Counted from the first letter of the stretch, positions 25,770 through 34,362 are shown. The stretch is DNA of 64,000 nucleotides from Paraburkholderia antibiotica (GCF_012927125.1 NZ_JABBFZ010000013.1:149783-213782); one strand, 5' to 3'. Notes: generated from the letters alone by a model not told the origin. Program-made: numbers and translations.

Positions 25770-26680
25770 ACGGAAACGCCTTCGGGCATCGAAGCCGCCC
25801 ACGCCACCGCGTCGTGCGGGTGCAGGCTCTCAAGGTGCCGGACATGGACGCCAGGGTTGGCGTAGTGGCTCAATGCCGCCTCGATACGCCGTGCCGCGTC
25901 CTCGACAAACATCGGGTTCTGGCCGTTGAGCGACGCGAACGCCTGCTCGTCGGCGCGCTTGACCGCCGTTTGCACGGGCGTACCCACGGCCTGCTCTATG
26001 TGGTCGATCAGCGTGAGGATGCCCAGCGTTTGCGCATCGCCCGCCACGTCCACCGCGACCTGGGCCTCGCTGCGCTGGCTGTGGGGCGTCGCCAGCGTCC
26101 CATGCCGATGCAGCCAGGCCGCCACGTCGGCCGGATTCACCGTGGACTGCCGGCCGAAGTCTTTCAGAAAGCCCTGTTCGATGATCTGTCGCGACAGCGC
26201 GGCCGAACACGGACAGGTCGAGGAGTAGGCCGCCGTGACCTGCACGCGGCATCTGAACTTGCCTCTGACGAGAAACGCGTCCAGGCAGACGGGATAGGAC
26301 TTCCAGCCAGCCAGCCCCTGCGTGACCAGCGCCTGACGCTGCACCAGCAGCGTCAGGTTCAGGCGCAACCGCGCCCTGCGGGTGTCGCAGTCTTGATGGC
26401 TGTCGATCATGGCTTGGAGCAGAAGGCGCAGGCCAGTGGGCGACAGCGCCTCTCCCTGGCCCAGCGCATCCAGCAGCCGGTACAGCCGGGACATGTGGAT
26501 GCCCTTGACATGCGGAGCGGGTAAATCGACCTGCATGTCGGCGCGCGCGTGCAGTTCGCGCCGGTAGCCGGATTCGGCCACGGTGACGGGCAGGTCGATG
26601 CCCTGCATGCCGACCCAGGCCAGTGGACTGAGGCGGGGGGCGATGTCGGTCAGTGAAACGTCGGGAAGTGCTGCATTCAT
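25766..26680 (-). CDS. folE2: GTP cyclohydrolase FolE2 (type IB, zinc-independent)
   Basis: A 304-residue GTP cyclohydrolase of the FolE2 family, which makes dihydroneopterin triphosphate without requiring zinc and is a known replacement for FolE in zinc shortage. SSTCPCSAALSR contains the active-site Cys, and the late block ending NPMFVEDAARR is conserved. ATG 26680 is chosen over a TTG two codons upstream. It lies between the two COG0523 genes; the first is often paired with folE2 in Zur regulons. Confidence 0.93.
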   Translation of the reverse strand: MNAALPDVSLTDIAPRLSPLAWVGMQGIDLPVTVAESGYRRELHARADMQVDLPAPHVKGIHMSRLYRLLDALGQGEALSPTGLRLLLQAMIDSHQDCDTRRARLRLNLTLLVQRQALVTQGLAGWKSYPVCLDAFLVRGKFRCRVQVTAAYSSTCPCSAALSRQIIEQGFLKDFGRQSTVNPADVAAWLHRHGTLATPHSQRSEAQVAVDVAGDAQTLGILTLIDHIEQAVGTPVQTAVKRADEQAFASLNGQNPMFVEDAARRIEAALSHYANPGVHVRHLESLHPHDAVAWAASMPEGVSV

Positions 26681-26740
26681 GCTCAAAATCCGGTGGGGAT
26701 GCGCCCCAACCCGGTTCAGAGCATGGGGAGCACAGTCAAA

Positions 26741-27952
26741 TCAGGGCCAATCGGGGAACGGGTTGTGCCAGGTCGTCCACGCCTGCGGGCCCTGGGCCAT
26801 TTCTTTGTCGGTCAGCAGACAGGCATCAAAGCGGGCGCGCAGCGCCGCTTCGTCCATCTCCATGCCGATCAGCACCAGTTCCTGGCGCGCATCGCCCACG
26901 CGCTCGTCCCATTTCTCGCGGATCAGGGCGACGGATTCCAGGTCTTGCGGCCAGCGTTCGGGCGGCACAGCCGCCCACCAGTAGCCGGCAGGGCCGTGCC
27001 GGGCCCCCGCGCCCGCTTGCGACCAGTTGCCCGCCAGCGTCGGATGCGTAGCGAGCCAGAAGAAGCCCTTGGAGCGCACCACGCCCGGCCATTCGCTTTC
27101 CACCCAGTCGAAGAAGCGTTGCGGATGAAACGGGCGGCGCGCGCGATACACGAAGTTGCGAATGCCGTACTCCTCGGTTTCGGGCGTGTGGGTGCCGCGC
27201 AGTTCTTGCAGCCACCCGGGCGCCTTGGAGGCTTCGTCGAAATCGAACAGCCCTGTGTCCAGCACGCGGTCGAGCGGCACCTTCCCGAACTCAGCCACCT
27301 CGATGCGGGCGCGCGGGTTGAGGCTGCGCAGGATCGCCATCAGCCGCTCACGTTCATCATCGCTGATGAGGTCGGTCTTGTTGAGCACGATCACATCGCA
27401 GAATTCGATCTGGCCGATCAACAAATCCACGACCGTCCGGTGGTCTTCCTCGCCCAGCGACTCGCCGCGTGACTGGATGCTGTCGCGCGAGCTGTAGTCG
27501 CGCAAGAAGTTGAAGGCATCGACCACCGTCACCATCGTGTCGAGCCGGGCGACTTCACCCAGGCTGCGGCCGTCCTCGCCCTCGAAGGTGAAGGTCTCGG
27601 CCACGGGCAGCGGCTCCGAAATCCCGGTGGATTCAATGACGAGCTGGTCGAAGCGGCCCTCCTTGGCGAGTCGATCCACCTCCACCAGCAGATCCTCGCG
27701 CAAGGTGCAACAGATGCAGCCGTTGCTCATCTCCACCAGCTTCTCGTCGGTGCGCGAGAGTTCAGCCCCGCCATCGCGTACCAGCGCGGCGTCGATGTTG
27801 ACCTCGCTCATGTCGTTGACGATGACCGCGACGCGCCGACCCTCACGATTGTTCAGGATGTGGTTGAGCAGCGTGGTCTTGCCCGCGCCCAGAAAGCCGG
27901 ACAGGACAGTGACGGGGAGTTTTTTCGTGGAGGTCAGCGTTGCGGTGTTCAT
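26741..27952 (-). CDS. zigA: COG0523 GTPase zinc metallochaperone, ZigA-like
   Basis: A 403-residue G3E GTPase with VTVLSGFLGAGKTTLLNHIL (Walker A), the metal motif EMSNGCICCTLREDL, VESTGISEP (switch) and NKTD. The C-terminal domain (YRARRPFHPQRFF to the end) is that of the ZigA/YciC type, Zur-controlled in other bacteria. ATG 27952 has GAAGAA ahead; in-frame ATGs at 27979 and 27958 are alternatives. It is the first intact gene behind the Zur box. A fragment of a related gene survives at 19322-19377. Confidence 0.92.
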   Translation of the reverse strand: MNTATLTSTKKLPVTVLSGFLGAGKTTLLNHILNNREGRRVAVIVNDMSEVNIDAALVRDGGAELSRTDEKLVEMSNGCICCTLREDLLVEVDRLAKEGRFDQLVIESTGISEPLPVAETFTFEGEDGRSLGEVARLDTMVTVVDAFNFLRDYSSRDSIQSRGESLGEEDHRTVVDLLIGQIEFCDVIVLNKTDLISDDERERLMAILRSLNPRARIEVAEFGKVPLDRVLDTGLFDFDEASKAPGWLQELRGTHTPETEEYGIRNFVYRARRPFHPQRFFDWVESEWPGVVRSKGFFWLATHPTLAGNWSQAGAGARHGPAGYWWAAVPPERWPQDLESVALIREKWDERVGDARQELVLIGMEMDEAALRARFDACLLTDKEMAQGPQAWTTWHNPFPDWP

Positions 27953-27994
27953 CGTCATTTCTTCGGGTTCGTGGGTCATCGGTCGGCGTTGATG

Positions 27995-28388
27995 TCACTG
28001 CGGGCCGACGCAAGCCTCGCACTTGCCATGCAACCCGATGGTCAAGCTGCGCAGCGAGCAGGCGTTGTCCTTCATCCAGCGGCCGAGGTAGCGCCCCAGA
28101 CTGTTGTCGGTGAACTCATCAACACGCCCGCCGTTGTCGCAAATGGCGAATGCCTTGAGGCCGTGCCGACAACCGCCTGAATGGCTACACGACACGTATG
28201 CGTTCAGACTCTCCAGCCGATGAACCAGCCCCTGCTCGGCAAGGCGCTCCAAGGCCCGGTGCACCTGCACCGGCGCGCTGAAGCCCGCGTCGCGCAGCCG
28301 ATCGATCCAGCAGTGCGTAGGCACTGAGCGGGCTGCCGGCCTGCTGGAGCGTGGCGAGAACCCGTTGTTGGTTGGCAGTGAGTTGCAT
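27995..28388 (-). pseudogene. zur: Zur (zinc uptake regulator), frameshifted
   Basis: ATG 28388 begins MQLTANQQRVLATLQQAGSP and continues SAYALLD in one frame. At 28300-28307 the sequence is GATCGATC, a tandem four-base duplication; without it the frame would read straight into LRDAGFSAPVQVHRALERLAEQG, which is found in the next frame and continues to the end (AYVSCSHSGGCRHGLK, KCEACVGPQ). The Cys/His metal residues of Zur are thus encoded but out of frame with the start. Unless bases are wrong or slippage occurs, no Zur is made from this gene. It is the first gene after the Zur box. Confidence 0.85.
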
Positions 28389-28425
28389 GGGAAAGCCTTA
28401 CAAGCCACCAAAATCAATATTAGCA

Positions 28426-28455
28426 ATGTTATAACATAACATCAAAATCTGCCAA
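28426..28455 (-). promoter_or_regulatory. Promoter of the zinc operon with overlapping Zur box
   Basis: ATGTTAT (28426-28432), AAC, ATAACAT (28436-28442) is a perfect 7-3-7 palindrome and matches 14 of 15 core bases of the E. coli Zur consensus (TGTTATA-N-TATAACA). On the minus strand TTGGCA (28455-28450), a 16-bp spacer and TATAAC (28433-28428) form a promoter whose -10 lies inside the box, so bound Zur would block it. The zur remnant begins 38 bases downstream. Confidence 0.85.
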
Positions 28456-28540
28456 AGATCGCGGTTACCGTGTGGAAACTTTTAGGGCAGGTCGTTTCCC
28501 GTCGTCATGAAAAACGCCTAATGCAACCAAGGAGAAGAAT

Positions 28541-28756
28541 GTGATTTCCCATACCTACGATCAGTGGCGTCACTGCATCACCGTAGAGTGCGGCCTGGCG
28601 TTGACGCCAGCGTTCATCGCCGAGCGCCTGACCATATGGCGCAATGCACAGGCGGAAGAAACCTCGCGCTTTCGCCGGCTCTATGGCGACCAGCACTGGA
28701 AGGCGGTGACTGCCTGGTTCGAGCAGGCGGGCCGCGAACAGGAGATCACGCAATAA
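28541..28756 (+). CDS. Small protein of unknown function, divergent from the zinc operon
   Basis: A 71-residue soluble protein with a good AAGGAG ribosome site and a GTG start at 28541. It is rich in Trp, His and Arg (HTYDQWRHCITVECGLALTP, then WRNAQAEETSRFRRLYGD and WKAVTAWFEQ), predicted mostly helical. I do not recognise the family. Its start is about 100 bp from the Zur box on the other strand, so it could share that operator. Confidence 0.65.
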   Translation: MISHTYDQWRHCITVECGLALTPAFIAERLTIWRNAQAEETSRFRRLYGDQHWKAVTAWFEQAGREQEITQ

Positions 28757-29144
28757 CGCCCTTTCCGGGGTAATCGTACGAATCGTGTGAAATCTGACGG
28801 TAGTCGCCTGCAGAGCCGCTTGCAGCAAGGCTCCGCGATGGAAGCGCTGAAATCGGAGTCCTGTGCCCAGACTGCCGACACAGTCGACTGGCAGGCTCCC
28901 TTTGACGACCGTTCATCGGACCGGTTTCATGTTTCTGAAGTGGACCCGCTCCCCAAAGCACTTGTCTGCCAATGACGGGACCGAGGATTTGCCTCGTGGG
29001 CGCCCAACCACGGAGCAACAGTTTTTCGAGCGGACTGGCTACGAGCGTGTAAATCGAAACGGGCGGGCTTCAGTTCATCGTCACCGCTCATACGCGTCCC
29101 AAGCACCGAGCCGCGCCCTCCTCAAACCCACACCTCGCTCCTCG
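28757..29144. other. Intergenic region at the right border of the zinc block
   Basis: About 390 bases with no convincing gene on either strand. Codon and base composition change back to the core type by about 29.1 kb. No tRNA gene, clear direct repeat or matching copy of the Tn3-type end could be found here. Confidence 0.5.
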
Positions 29145-32100
29145 CTACATATTCCGCCGATACTGCCCGCCCACTTCAAACAGCGCGTGCGTGATCTGCC
29201 CGAGCGAACACACACGCACCACGTCCATCAGCACCGCGAACACATTGCCGTCGTCGATCACCGTGCGCTTCAGGCGTTCGAGCGCGGCCGGCGCGTCGTC
29301 CTGGTGTCTCGTCTGGAAGTCGCGTAGCCGCGTCAGCTGACTCTGCTTTTCCGCGTCGGTGGAGCGCGCGAGCACGATCGGCCGCGGCGCCTCGTGCGGA
29401 TGCGCGCTGAGAAACATATTCACGCCGACGATCGGATACGAGCCGTCATGCTTGCGATGCTCGTACAGCATCGATTCGTCCTGAATCCGCCCGCGCTGAT
29501 AGCCGGTTTCCATCGCCCCGAGCACGCCGCCGCGCTCGGTGAGCCGCTCGAACTCGGCGAGCACCGCCTCCTCGACCAGATCGGTCAGCTCGTCGATCAC
29601 GAAGCTGCCCTGATTTGGATTCTGGTTCCTCGCGAGCCCCCATTCGCGATTGATGATCAGCTGGATCGCCACCGCGCGGCGCACCGACTCCTCGGTCGGC
29701 GTCGTGATCGCTTCGTCGAACGCGTTGGTGTGCAGCGAGTTGCAGTTGTCGTAGATCGCGATCAGCGCCTGCAGCGTGGTGCGGATGTCGTTGAAGTCGA
29801 TCTCCTGCGCGTGCAGGCTGCGGCCCGAGGTCTGCACGTGATACTTGAGCTTCTGGCTGCGCTCGTTCGCGCCGTAGCGCTCGCGCAGCGCAACCGCCCA
29901 GATGCGTCGCGCGACGCGGCCGAGCACCGTGTATTCCGGGTCCATGCCGTTCGAGAAGAAGAACGACAGATTCGGCGCGAACTCGTCGATCGACATGCCG
30001 CGCGCCAGATACGCCTCGACGTAGGTGAAGCCGTTCGCGAGCGTGTACGCGAGCTGCGAGATCGGATTCGCGCCGGCCTCGGCGATGTGATAGCCGGAGA
30101 TCGACACCGAGTAGAAATTGCGCACGCCGTGTTCGACGAAATACGCCTGGATGTCGCCCATCACTTTCAGGCTGAATTCGGTCGAGAAGATGCAGGTGTT
30201 CTGCCCCTGGTCCTCCTTGAGGATGTCGGCCTGCACGGTGCCGCGCACGTTTTCGAGCGCGTTGCGGCGCGTTTGCGCGAGTTCGTCGGCGGTCAGCGGA
30301 CGGTCTTGCCGTTGCTCCTCCAACGCGATCCGCTGATCGATCGCGACGTTGAAGAACATCGCGAGAATCGTCGGCGCGGGGCCGTTGATCGTCATCGAGA
30401 CCGAGGTTTCCGGTGAGCACAGATCGAAGCCGTCGTAGAGCGTCTTCATGTCGTCGAGCGTGGCGACCGACACGCCCGAGTTGCCGATCTTGCCGTAGAT
30501 GTCCGGACGCTCGTGCGGCTCCTCGCCATACAGCGTCACCGAATCGAACGCGGTGGACAGTCGCTTGGCCGGCATCCCTTCCGACAGCAGCTTGAAGCGG
30601 CGATTGGTCCGTTGCGGGTCGCCCTCGCCCGCGAACATTCGCGTCGGGTCCTCGTTCTCGCGGCGAAACGGGAACACGCCGGCGGTGAATGGGAAATAAC
30701 CGGGCAGATTCTCGAGCATCAGCCAGCGCAAAATCTCGCCGTGATCGACGAATTTGGGCAGCGAGACTTTGCGCACCGCGGAGCCCGACAAAGTGGTCAC
30801 CGTCAGCGCAGTGCGGATTTCGCACTCGCGGATGCGCACCACGTGTTCGTCGCCGGAATAGGCGGCGACCGTGTGCGGCCAGGTGTCGAGCAGCACGCGT
30901 TCGCGTTCGCCGAGCGCGGCCGTGCGTTCGGCGATGAGCGCGTTTAGCGGGGCGAGGAGCGGGTCGGTTTCGGTGCTCGCGGACGACGAGGCGGCGTTGC
31001 GGGTGGCGCCGGCGGCTCGCGTGGTGCTTTCGGCTGTGCTTTCGGCTGTGCTTTCGGCTGTGCTTTCGGCTGTGTTTGCGGCTGTGTTTGCGGCTATTTT
31101 TGCGGCCGGATTCGTGCCCGTATTCACGGCCTCATTCGCAACAGCGACCGCCCGCACCTTCGCATCGGCAAACGCGCCCGCCTCGCTCAACATCCGGCGC
31201 GCCTCGCTCAATTGCCAGCGCTCACGCGCGATCCGCGCCTGCGCCTCCGCCCGCTCGCGGTAGCCGCGCACCGTCTGCGCGATGTCGGCCAGATAGCGCA
31301 CGCGCGCCGGCGGCACGATCGCGTGCAGGTTGCTGGAGAAGCGCAGGCCGTCGCGCGCATCGAGCCGGCCACCGCCCGCGCGCAGACCGTGGCCGCGCAG
31401 CACGTCGGCGATATGGCGGTACAGCGCGGTCACGCCGTCGTCGTTGAAGCGCGACGCGATCGTGCCGAACACCGGCATCGCGTCGGGCGAAGTCGCGAAC
31501 TCCGCGCGATTGCGCTGCACCTGCTTCGCGACGTCGCGCCGCGCGTCCTGCGCGCCCTTGCGATCAAACTTGTTGATCGCGACGAAGCTCGCGAAGTCGA
31601 GCATGTCGATCTTTTCGAGCTGGCTCGCGGCGCCGAACTCGGGCGTCATCACGTACAGCGATTCGTCGACGAACGGCACGATCGCCGCGTCGCCCTGGCC
31701 GATCCCCGACGTCTCGACGACGATCAGATCGAACCCCGCCACCTTGCACAGCCGCAGCGCGTCGGGCAGCGAGTCGGAGAGTTCGCTCGACGCGTCGCGC
31801 GTCGCCATCGAGCGCATGTAGACGCGGGCGCCGCCACGCGCGCCGCCGCTCCATGCGCCGATCGCGTTCATGCGGATGCGGTCGCCGAGCAGCGCGCCGC
31901 CGGATTTGCGGCGTGACGGGTCGATCGCGAGCACGGCGATCGTCAGCGCGTCGCCGTAGTCGAGGCGAAAGCGGCGGATCAGCTCGTCGGTCAGCGACGA
32001 CTTGCCCGCACCACCGGTGCCGGTGATGCCGAGCACGGGAATCCGGATGGATTGAGCAAGGGTTGCGAGTTGGTCGCGCGCGCTGGGGCCGGCGGTCTTC

Positions 32101-32834
32101 GTTTCGAACGCGCTGATCAGTCGGGCGAGCCGGCGGAAGGTGGGGATGGCAGGATCGGAAGTGTTGGCGGCGCCGGGTGTCGATGTCGCCTCTGTCCTGT
32201 TTGCGCTGTCTGGACTGCTGCCGCTTGCGGTGCCGTGTGCGCCATGCGTGCCGTCCACGCGCCGCGCTTCGCCATCGCCTTCACTATCACCGAAATGCGG
32301 CAATGGCCGCGCCGCGAGTTCGGTGAGCCATTCGTGCACCTGCGCCGGCTCCGCCACCTGCTCCACCTGCGCGCTCGCGGTACAGCGCGCGATCATGTCG
32401 TCGATCATTCCTTGCAGGCCGAGGCGCTGGCCGTCGTGCGGCGAGTAGATTTTCTCGACGCCGTCGCGTTCGAGCGCGGCAATCTCCTCGGGGACGATCA
32501 CCCCGCCGCCGCCGCCGAACACCTTGATGCGCTCGCCGCCACGCGCACGCAGTAACTCGACGAGATAGCGGAAGTATTCGTTGTGGCCGCCCTGGTAGCT
32601 CGACACGGCGACGCCGTCGGCGTCCTCGTCGAGCGCGGCGGTCGCGACTTCGGCGACCGAGCGGTTGTGGCCGAGGTGGATTACCTCGACGCCGCTCGCC
32701 TGCAGGATGCGCCGCATGATGTTGATCGACGCGTCGTGGCCGTCGAACAAGGCGGCGGCGGTGACGAAACGCAGACGCCGGCCCGCGGGCAGCTTGTGGC
32801 TGCCGGCACGCTGCGGCGTGGACAGATCGGTCAT
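29145..32834 (-). CDS. icmF: Fused isobutyryl-CoA mutase IcmF
   Basis: A 1229-residue adenosylcobalamin enzyme that interconverts isobutyryl-CoA and butyryl-CoA. Three parts are fused: an N-terminal B12-binding domain (ALFDGHDASIN, lower-ligand His33), a MeaI-type GTPase chaperone (Walker A GTGGAGKSS at residues 272-280, later VAINKFDRKG) and the C-terminal mutase barrel (FPFTAGVFPFRRENEDPTRM; FNVAIDQRIALEE). An Ala/Glu/Ser/Thr repeat of about 24 residues lies near 579-603, between the G domain and the mutase. The start has a GGGGGAG ribosome site. A 38-bp minisatellite lies just upstream. Confidence 0.95.
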   Translation of the reverse strand: MTDLSTPQRAGSHKLPAGRRLRFVTAAALFDGHDASINIMRRILQASGVEVIHLGHNRSVAEVATAALDEDADGVAVSSYQGGHNEYFRYLVELLRARGGERIKVFGGGGGVIVPEEIAALERDGVEKIYSPHDGQRLGLQGMIDDMIARCTASAQVEQVAEPAQVHEWLTELAARPLPHFGDSEGDGEARRVDGTHGAHGTASGSSPDSANRTEATSTPGAANTSDPAIPTFRRLARLISAFETKTAGPSARDQLATLAQSIRIPVLGITGTGGAGKSSLTDELIRRFRLDYGDALTIAVLAIDPSRRKSGGALLGDRIRMNAIGAWSGGARGGARVYMRSMATRDASSELSDSLPDALRLCKVAGFDLIVVETSGIGQGDAAIVPFVDESLYVMTPEFGAASQLEKIDMLDFASFVAINKFDRKGAQDARRDVAKQVQRNRAEFATSPDAMPVFGTIASRFNDDGVTALYRHIADVLRGHGLRAGGGRLDARDGLRFSSNLHAIVPPARVRYLADIAQTVRGYRERAEAQARIARERWQLSEARRMLSEAGAFADAKVRAVAVANEAVNTGTNPAAKIAANTAANTAESTAESTAESTAESTTRAAGATRNAASSSASTETDPLLAPLNALIAERTAALGERERVLLDTWPHTVAAYSGDEHVVRIRECEIRTALTVTTLSGSAVRKVSLPKFVDHGEILRWLMLENLPGYFPFTAGVFPFRRENEDPTRMFAGEGDPQRTNRRFKLLSEGMPAKRLSTAFDSVTLYGEEPHERPDIYGKIGNSGVSVATLDDMKTLYDGFDLCSPETSVSMTINGPAPTILAMFFNVAIDQRIALEEQRQDRPLTADELAQTRRNALENVRGTVQADILKEDQGQNTCIFSTEFSLKVMGDIQAYFVEHGVRNFYSVSISGYHIAEAGANPISQLAYTLANGFTYVEAYLARGMSIDEFAPNLSFFFSNGMDPEYTVLGRVARRIWAVALRERYGANERSQKLKYHVQTSGRSLHAQEIDFNDIRTTLQALIAIYDNCNSLHTNAFDEAITTPTEESVRRAVAIQLIINREWGLARNQNPNQGSFVIDELTDLVEEAVLAEFERLTERGGVLGAMETGYQRGRIQDESMLYEHRKHDGSYPIVGVNMFLSAHPHEAPRPIVLARSTDAEKQSQLTRLRDFQTRHQDDAPAALERLKRTVIDDGNVFAVLMDVVRVCSLGQITHALFEVGGQYRRNM
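31026..31097 (-). repeat. 12-bp tandem repeat, six copies, inside icmF
   Basis: Four exact copies of gctttcggctgt (31026-31073, + strand) are followed by two variant copies (31074-31097). On the coding strand each unit adds Thr-Ala-Glu-Ser or Asn-Thr-Ala-Ala type residues to a linker. Unit length is a multiple of three, so copy changes keep the frame. Confidence 0.95.
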
Positions 32835-32892
32835 GTCTCCCCCAGATCATTAACTGACGGGTGTTGCCAGTCAGTATAGCGAAACGGGGTAA

Positions 32893-33196
32893 GGCGGCTG
32901 GGGGGGCGCGGGGCCGCGGTTGGGAGGCTTGAGGCGGCAGCGGGGCGCGACGCGGGCGGTTGAGGGGTGAGGCGGCAGCGGGGCGCGACGCGGGTGGCTG
33001 GGGCTTGGGGCGGCAGCGAGGCGCGACGCGGGCGGTTGGGGCTTGAGGCGGCAGCTGGGCGCGAGGCAGGCGGCTGGGGAGTGAGGCGGCAGCGAGGCGC
33101 GACGCGGGCGGTTGGGGCTTGAGGCGGCAGCTGGGCGCGAGGCAGGCGGCTGGGGAGTGAGGCGGCAGCGAGGCGCGACGCGGGCAGTTGGGAGCT
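32893..33196. repeat. 38-bp GC-rich minisatellite upstream of icmF
   Basis: Seven near-identical 38-bp units start at 32931, 32969, 33007, 33045, 33083, 33121 and 33159 (consensus begins gaggcggcagcgrggcgcga), with a degenerate unit from 32893. Units 4 and 6 are identical, pointing to a recent duplication of a 76-bp pair. The array fills the gap between the LysR gene and the icmF start and leaves only about 60 bp for an icmF promoter. Confidence 0.95.
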
Positions 33197-33290
33197 TGGG
33201 CGGCGCTCGGCCGCTGGGCTAATGGCTCCAGGCTGCCGGCTAATCACTAATATGGCGCGAAGCTCAGAGCTCAGCGCCAAGAGCCAACCC

Positions 33291-34223
33291 CTACCGCACC
33301 GCCAACGCCTTGATCTGCTCCAGCGACGGCCACAGCGATTCGTTCGCGAAGCGCGCCGCCAGAAAATCGACGAACGAGCGCACCTTCGCCGACAGATGCC
33401 GCCTGCTCGTGTACACGATGTGGATCGGCAACTCGCGCGGCGGCACTTCGTCGACGAGCAGCGGCACGAGACGTCCCTCGGCGAGATCGCCGCCGATCAC
33501 CTCGGTGCCCAGCATCGCGATGCCCGCTCCGTGCAGCACCACCACGCGCTGCGCCTCCAGCTGATTGACGATCAGATTGCCCGACAGACGCACCCGCGCA
33601 CTCGCCTCGCCGGTCGCGACTTCCAGCGCGGACACGCCCGCGTACTGCAGATAGTTGTGACGCGCGAGATCAGCGACGCTCTTCGGCGTGCCGTGCCTGC
33701 GCAGATACGCGGGCGACGCGCACAGCACGAGGTGCGCGGTCGCGATCTGCCGCGCGATCAGCGACGACGACTTCAGCCCGTTCGGCGACGCGCGGATCGC
33801 GACGTCGAAACCCTCGTCGATCAACTCGACCACCCGGTCCGACAGCGTCATGTCGACGGTGACCTGCGGATACTGCGCGGCGTAGTCCGCCACCGCGGCC
33901 ATCACGTGGTTCAGCCCGAACGCCGACAGCGACGACACCCGCAGCCGCCCTTGCGGCACGATGCTCGCCGCGCCGACCGCCTGGCCGGCTTCGTCGAGCT
34001 CGGTGAGCGCCTGGCTCAGACGCTCGTAGTATTCGCGGCCCGCCTCGGTCGGCGCGACGCGGCGCGTGGTGCGGTTCAGGAGCCGCGCGCCGAGCTGCTG
34101 CTCCAGATGCATCACGTGCTTGCTCGCCATCGCGGCCGACATTTCCATCTTCTCCGCCGCGCCGACGAAGCTGCCGGCCTCGACCACGTGACGAAACACT
34201 TTCATGCTGACGAGGGTATCCAT
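33291..34223 (-). CDS. LysR family transcriptional regulator
   Basis: A 310-residue LysR protein of the CrgA/PecT-like branch: N-terminal winged helix (FRHVVEAGSFVGAAEKMEMSAAMASKHVMHLEQQLGARLLNRTTR) and a C-terminal effector domain (VSSLSAFGLNHVM, DVAIRASP). It precedes icmF on the same strand beyond the minisatellite and follows the porin. Its target is not evident; no divergent partner gene exists. Confidence 0.9.
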   Translation of the reverse strand: MDTLVSMKVFRHVVEAGSFVGAAEKMEMSAAMASKHVMHLEQQLGARLLNRTTRRVAPTEAGREYYERLSQALTELDEAGQAVGAASIVPQGRLRVSSLSAFGLNHVMAAVADYAAQYPQVTVDMTLSDRVVELIDEGFDVAIRASPNGLKSSSLIARQIATAHLVLCASPAYLRRHGTPKSVADLARHNYLQYAGVSALEVATGEASARVRLSGNLIVNQLEAQRVVVLHGAGIAMLGTEVIGGDLAEGRLVPLLVDEVPPRELPIHIVYTSRRHLSAKVRSFVDFLAARFANESLWPSLEQIKALAVR

Positions 34224-34324
34224 CTCGGTCGCTCGCTTCAGGAATCAATCGTCGCCATTTTGCCGGGTTTATCAAAAAACGGGCAGCAAAGCGTGGAGAT
34301 CCGAGCGACTCAATGTCTGGAAGC

Positions 34325-34362
34325 GACAAAGCCCGCGTTCCGGAAGGAAGGCGGGCTTTGTC
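34325..34362. terminator. Strong hairpin between porin and LysR gene
   Basis: GACAAAGCCCGC (34325-34336) pairs perfectly with GCGGGCTTTGTC (34351-34362) around a 14-base loop. It ends porin transcription on the minus strand; the T-rich side lies within the stem, so termination is plausible both ways. Confidence 0.75.

Noticed and set aside
28757..29144. Possible insertion-sequence remnant at the right border of the zinc block
   Set aside because: A stretch near 28928-28960 resembles some IS ends by eye, but I could not tie it to a family or find a partner repeat or transposase piece.
18811..29144. tRNA-associated genomic island with att repeats
   Set aside because: I looked for a tRNA gene, an integrase and direct repeats at both borders and saw none.
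32831..33280. 149-codon minus-strand frame through the minisatellite ending ATGA on icmF
   Set aside because: The product is repeat-derived Pro/Ala/Arg sequence, with a unit length not divisible by three and no family. Kept only as a remark in the minisatellite finding.
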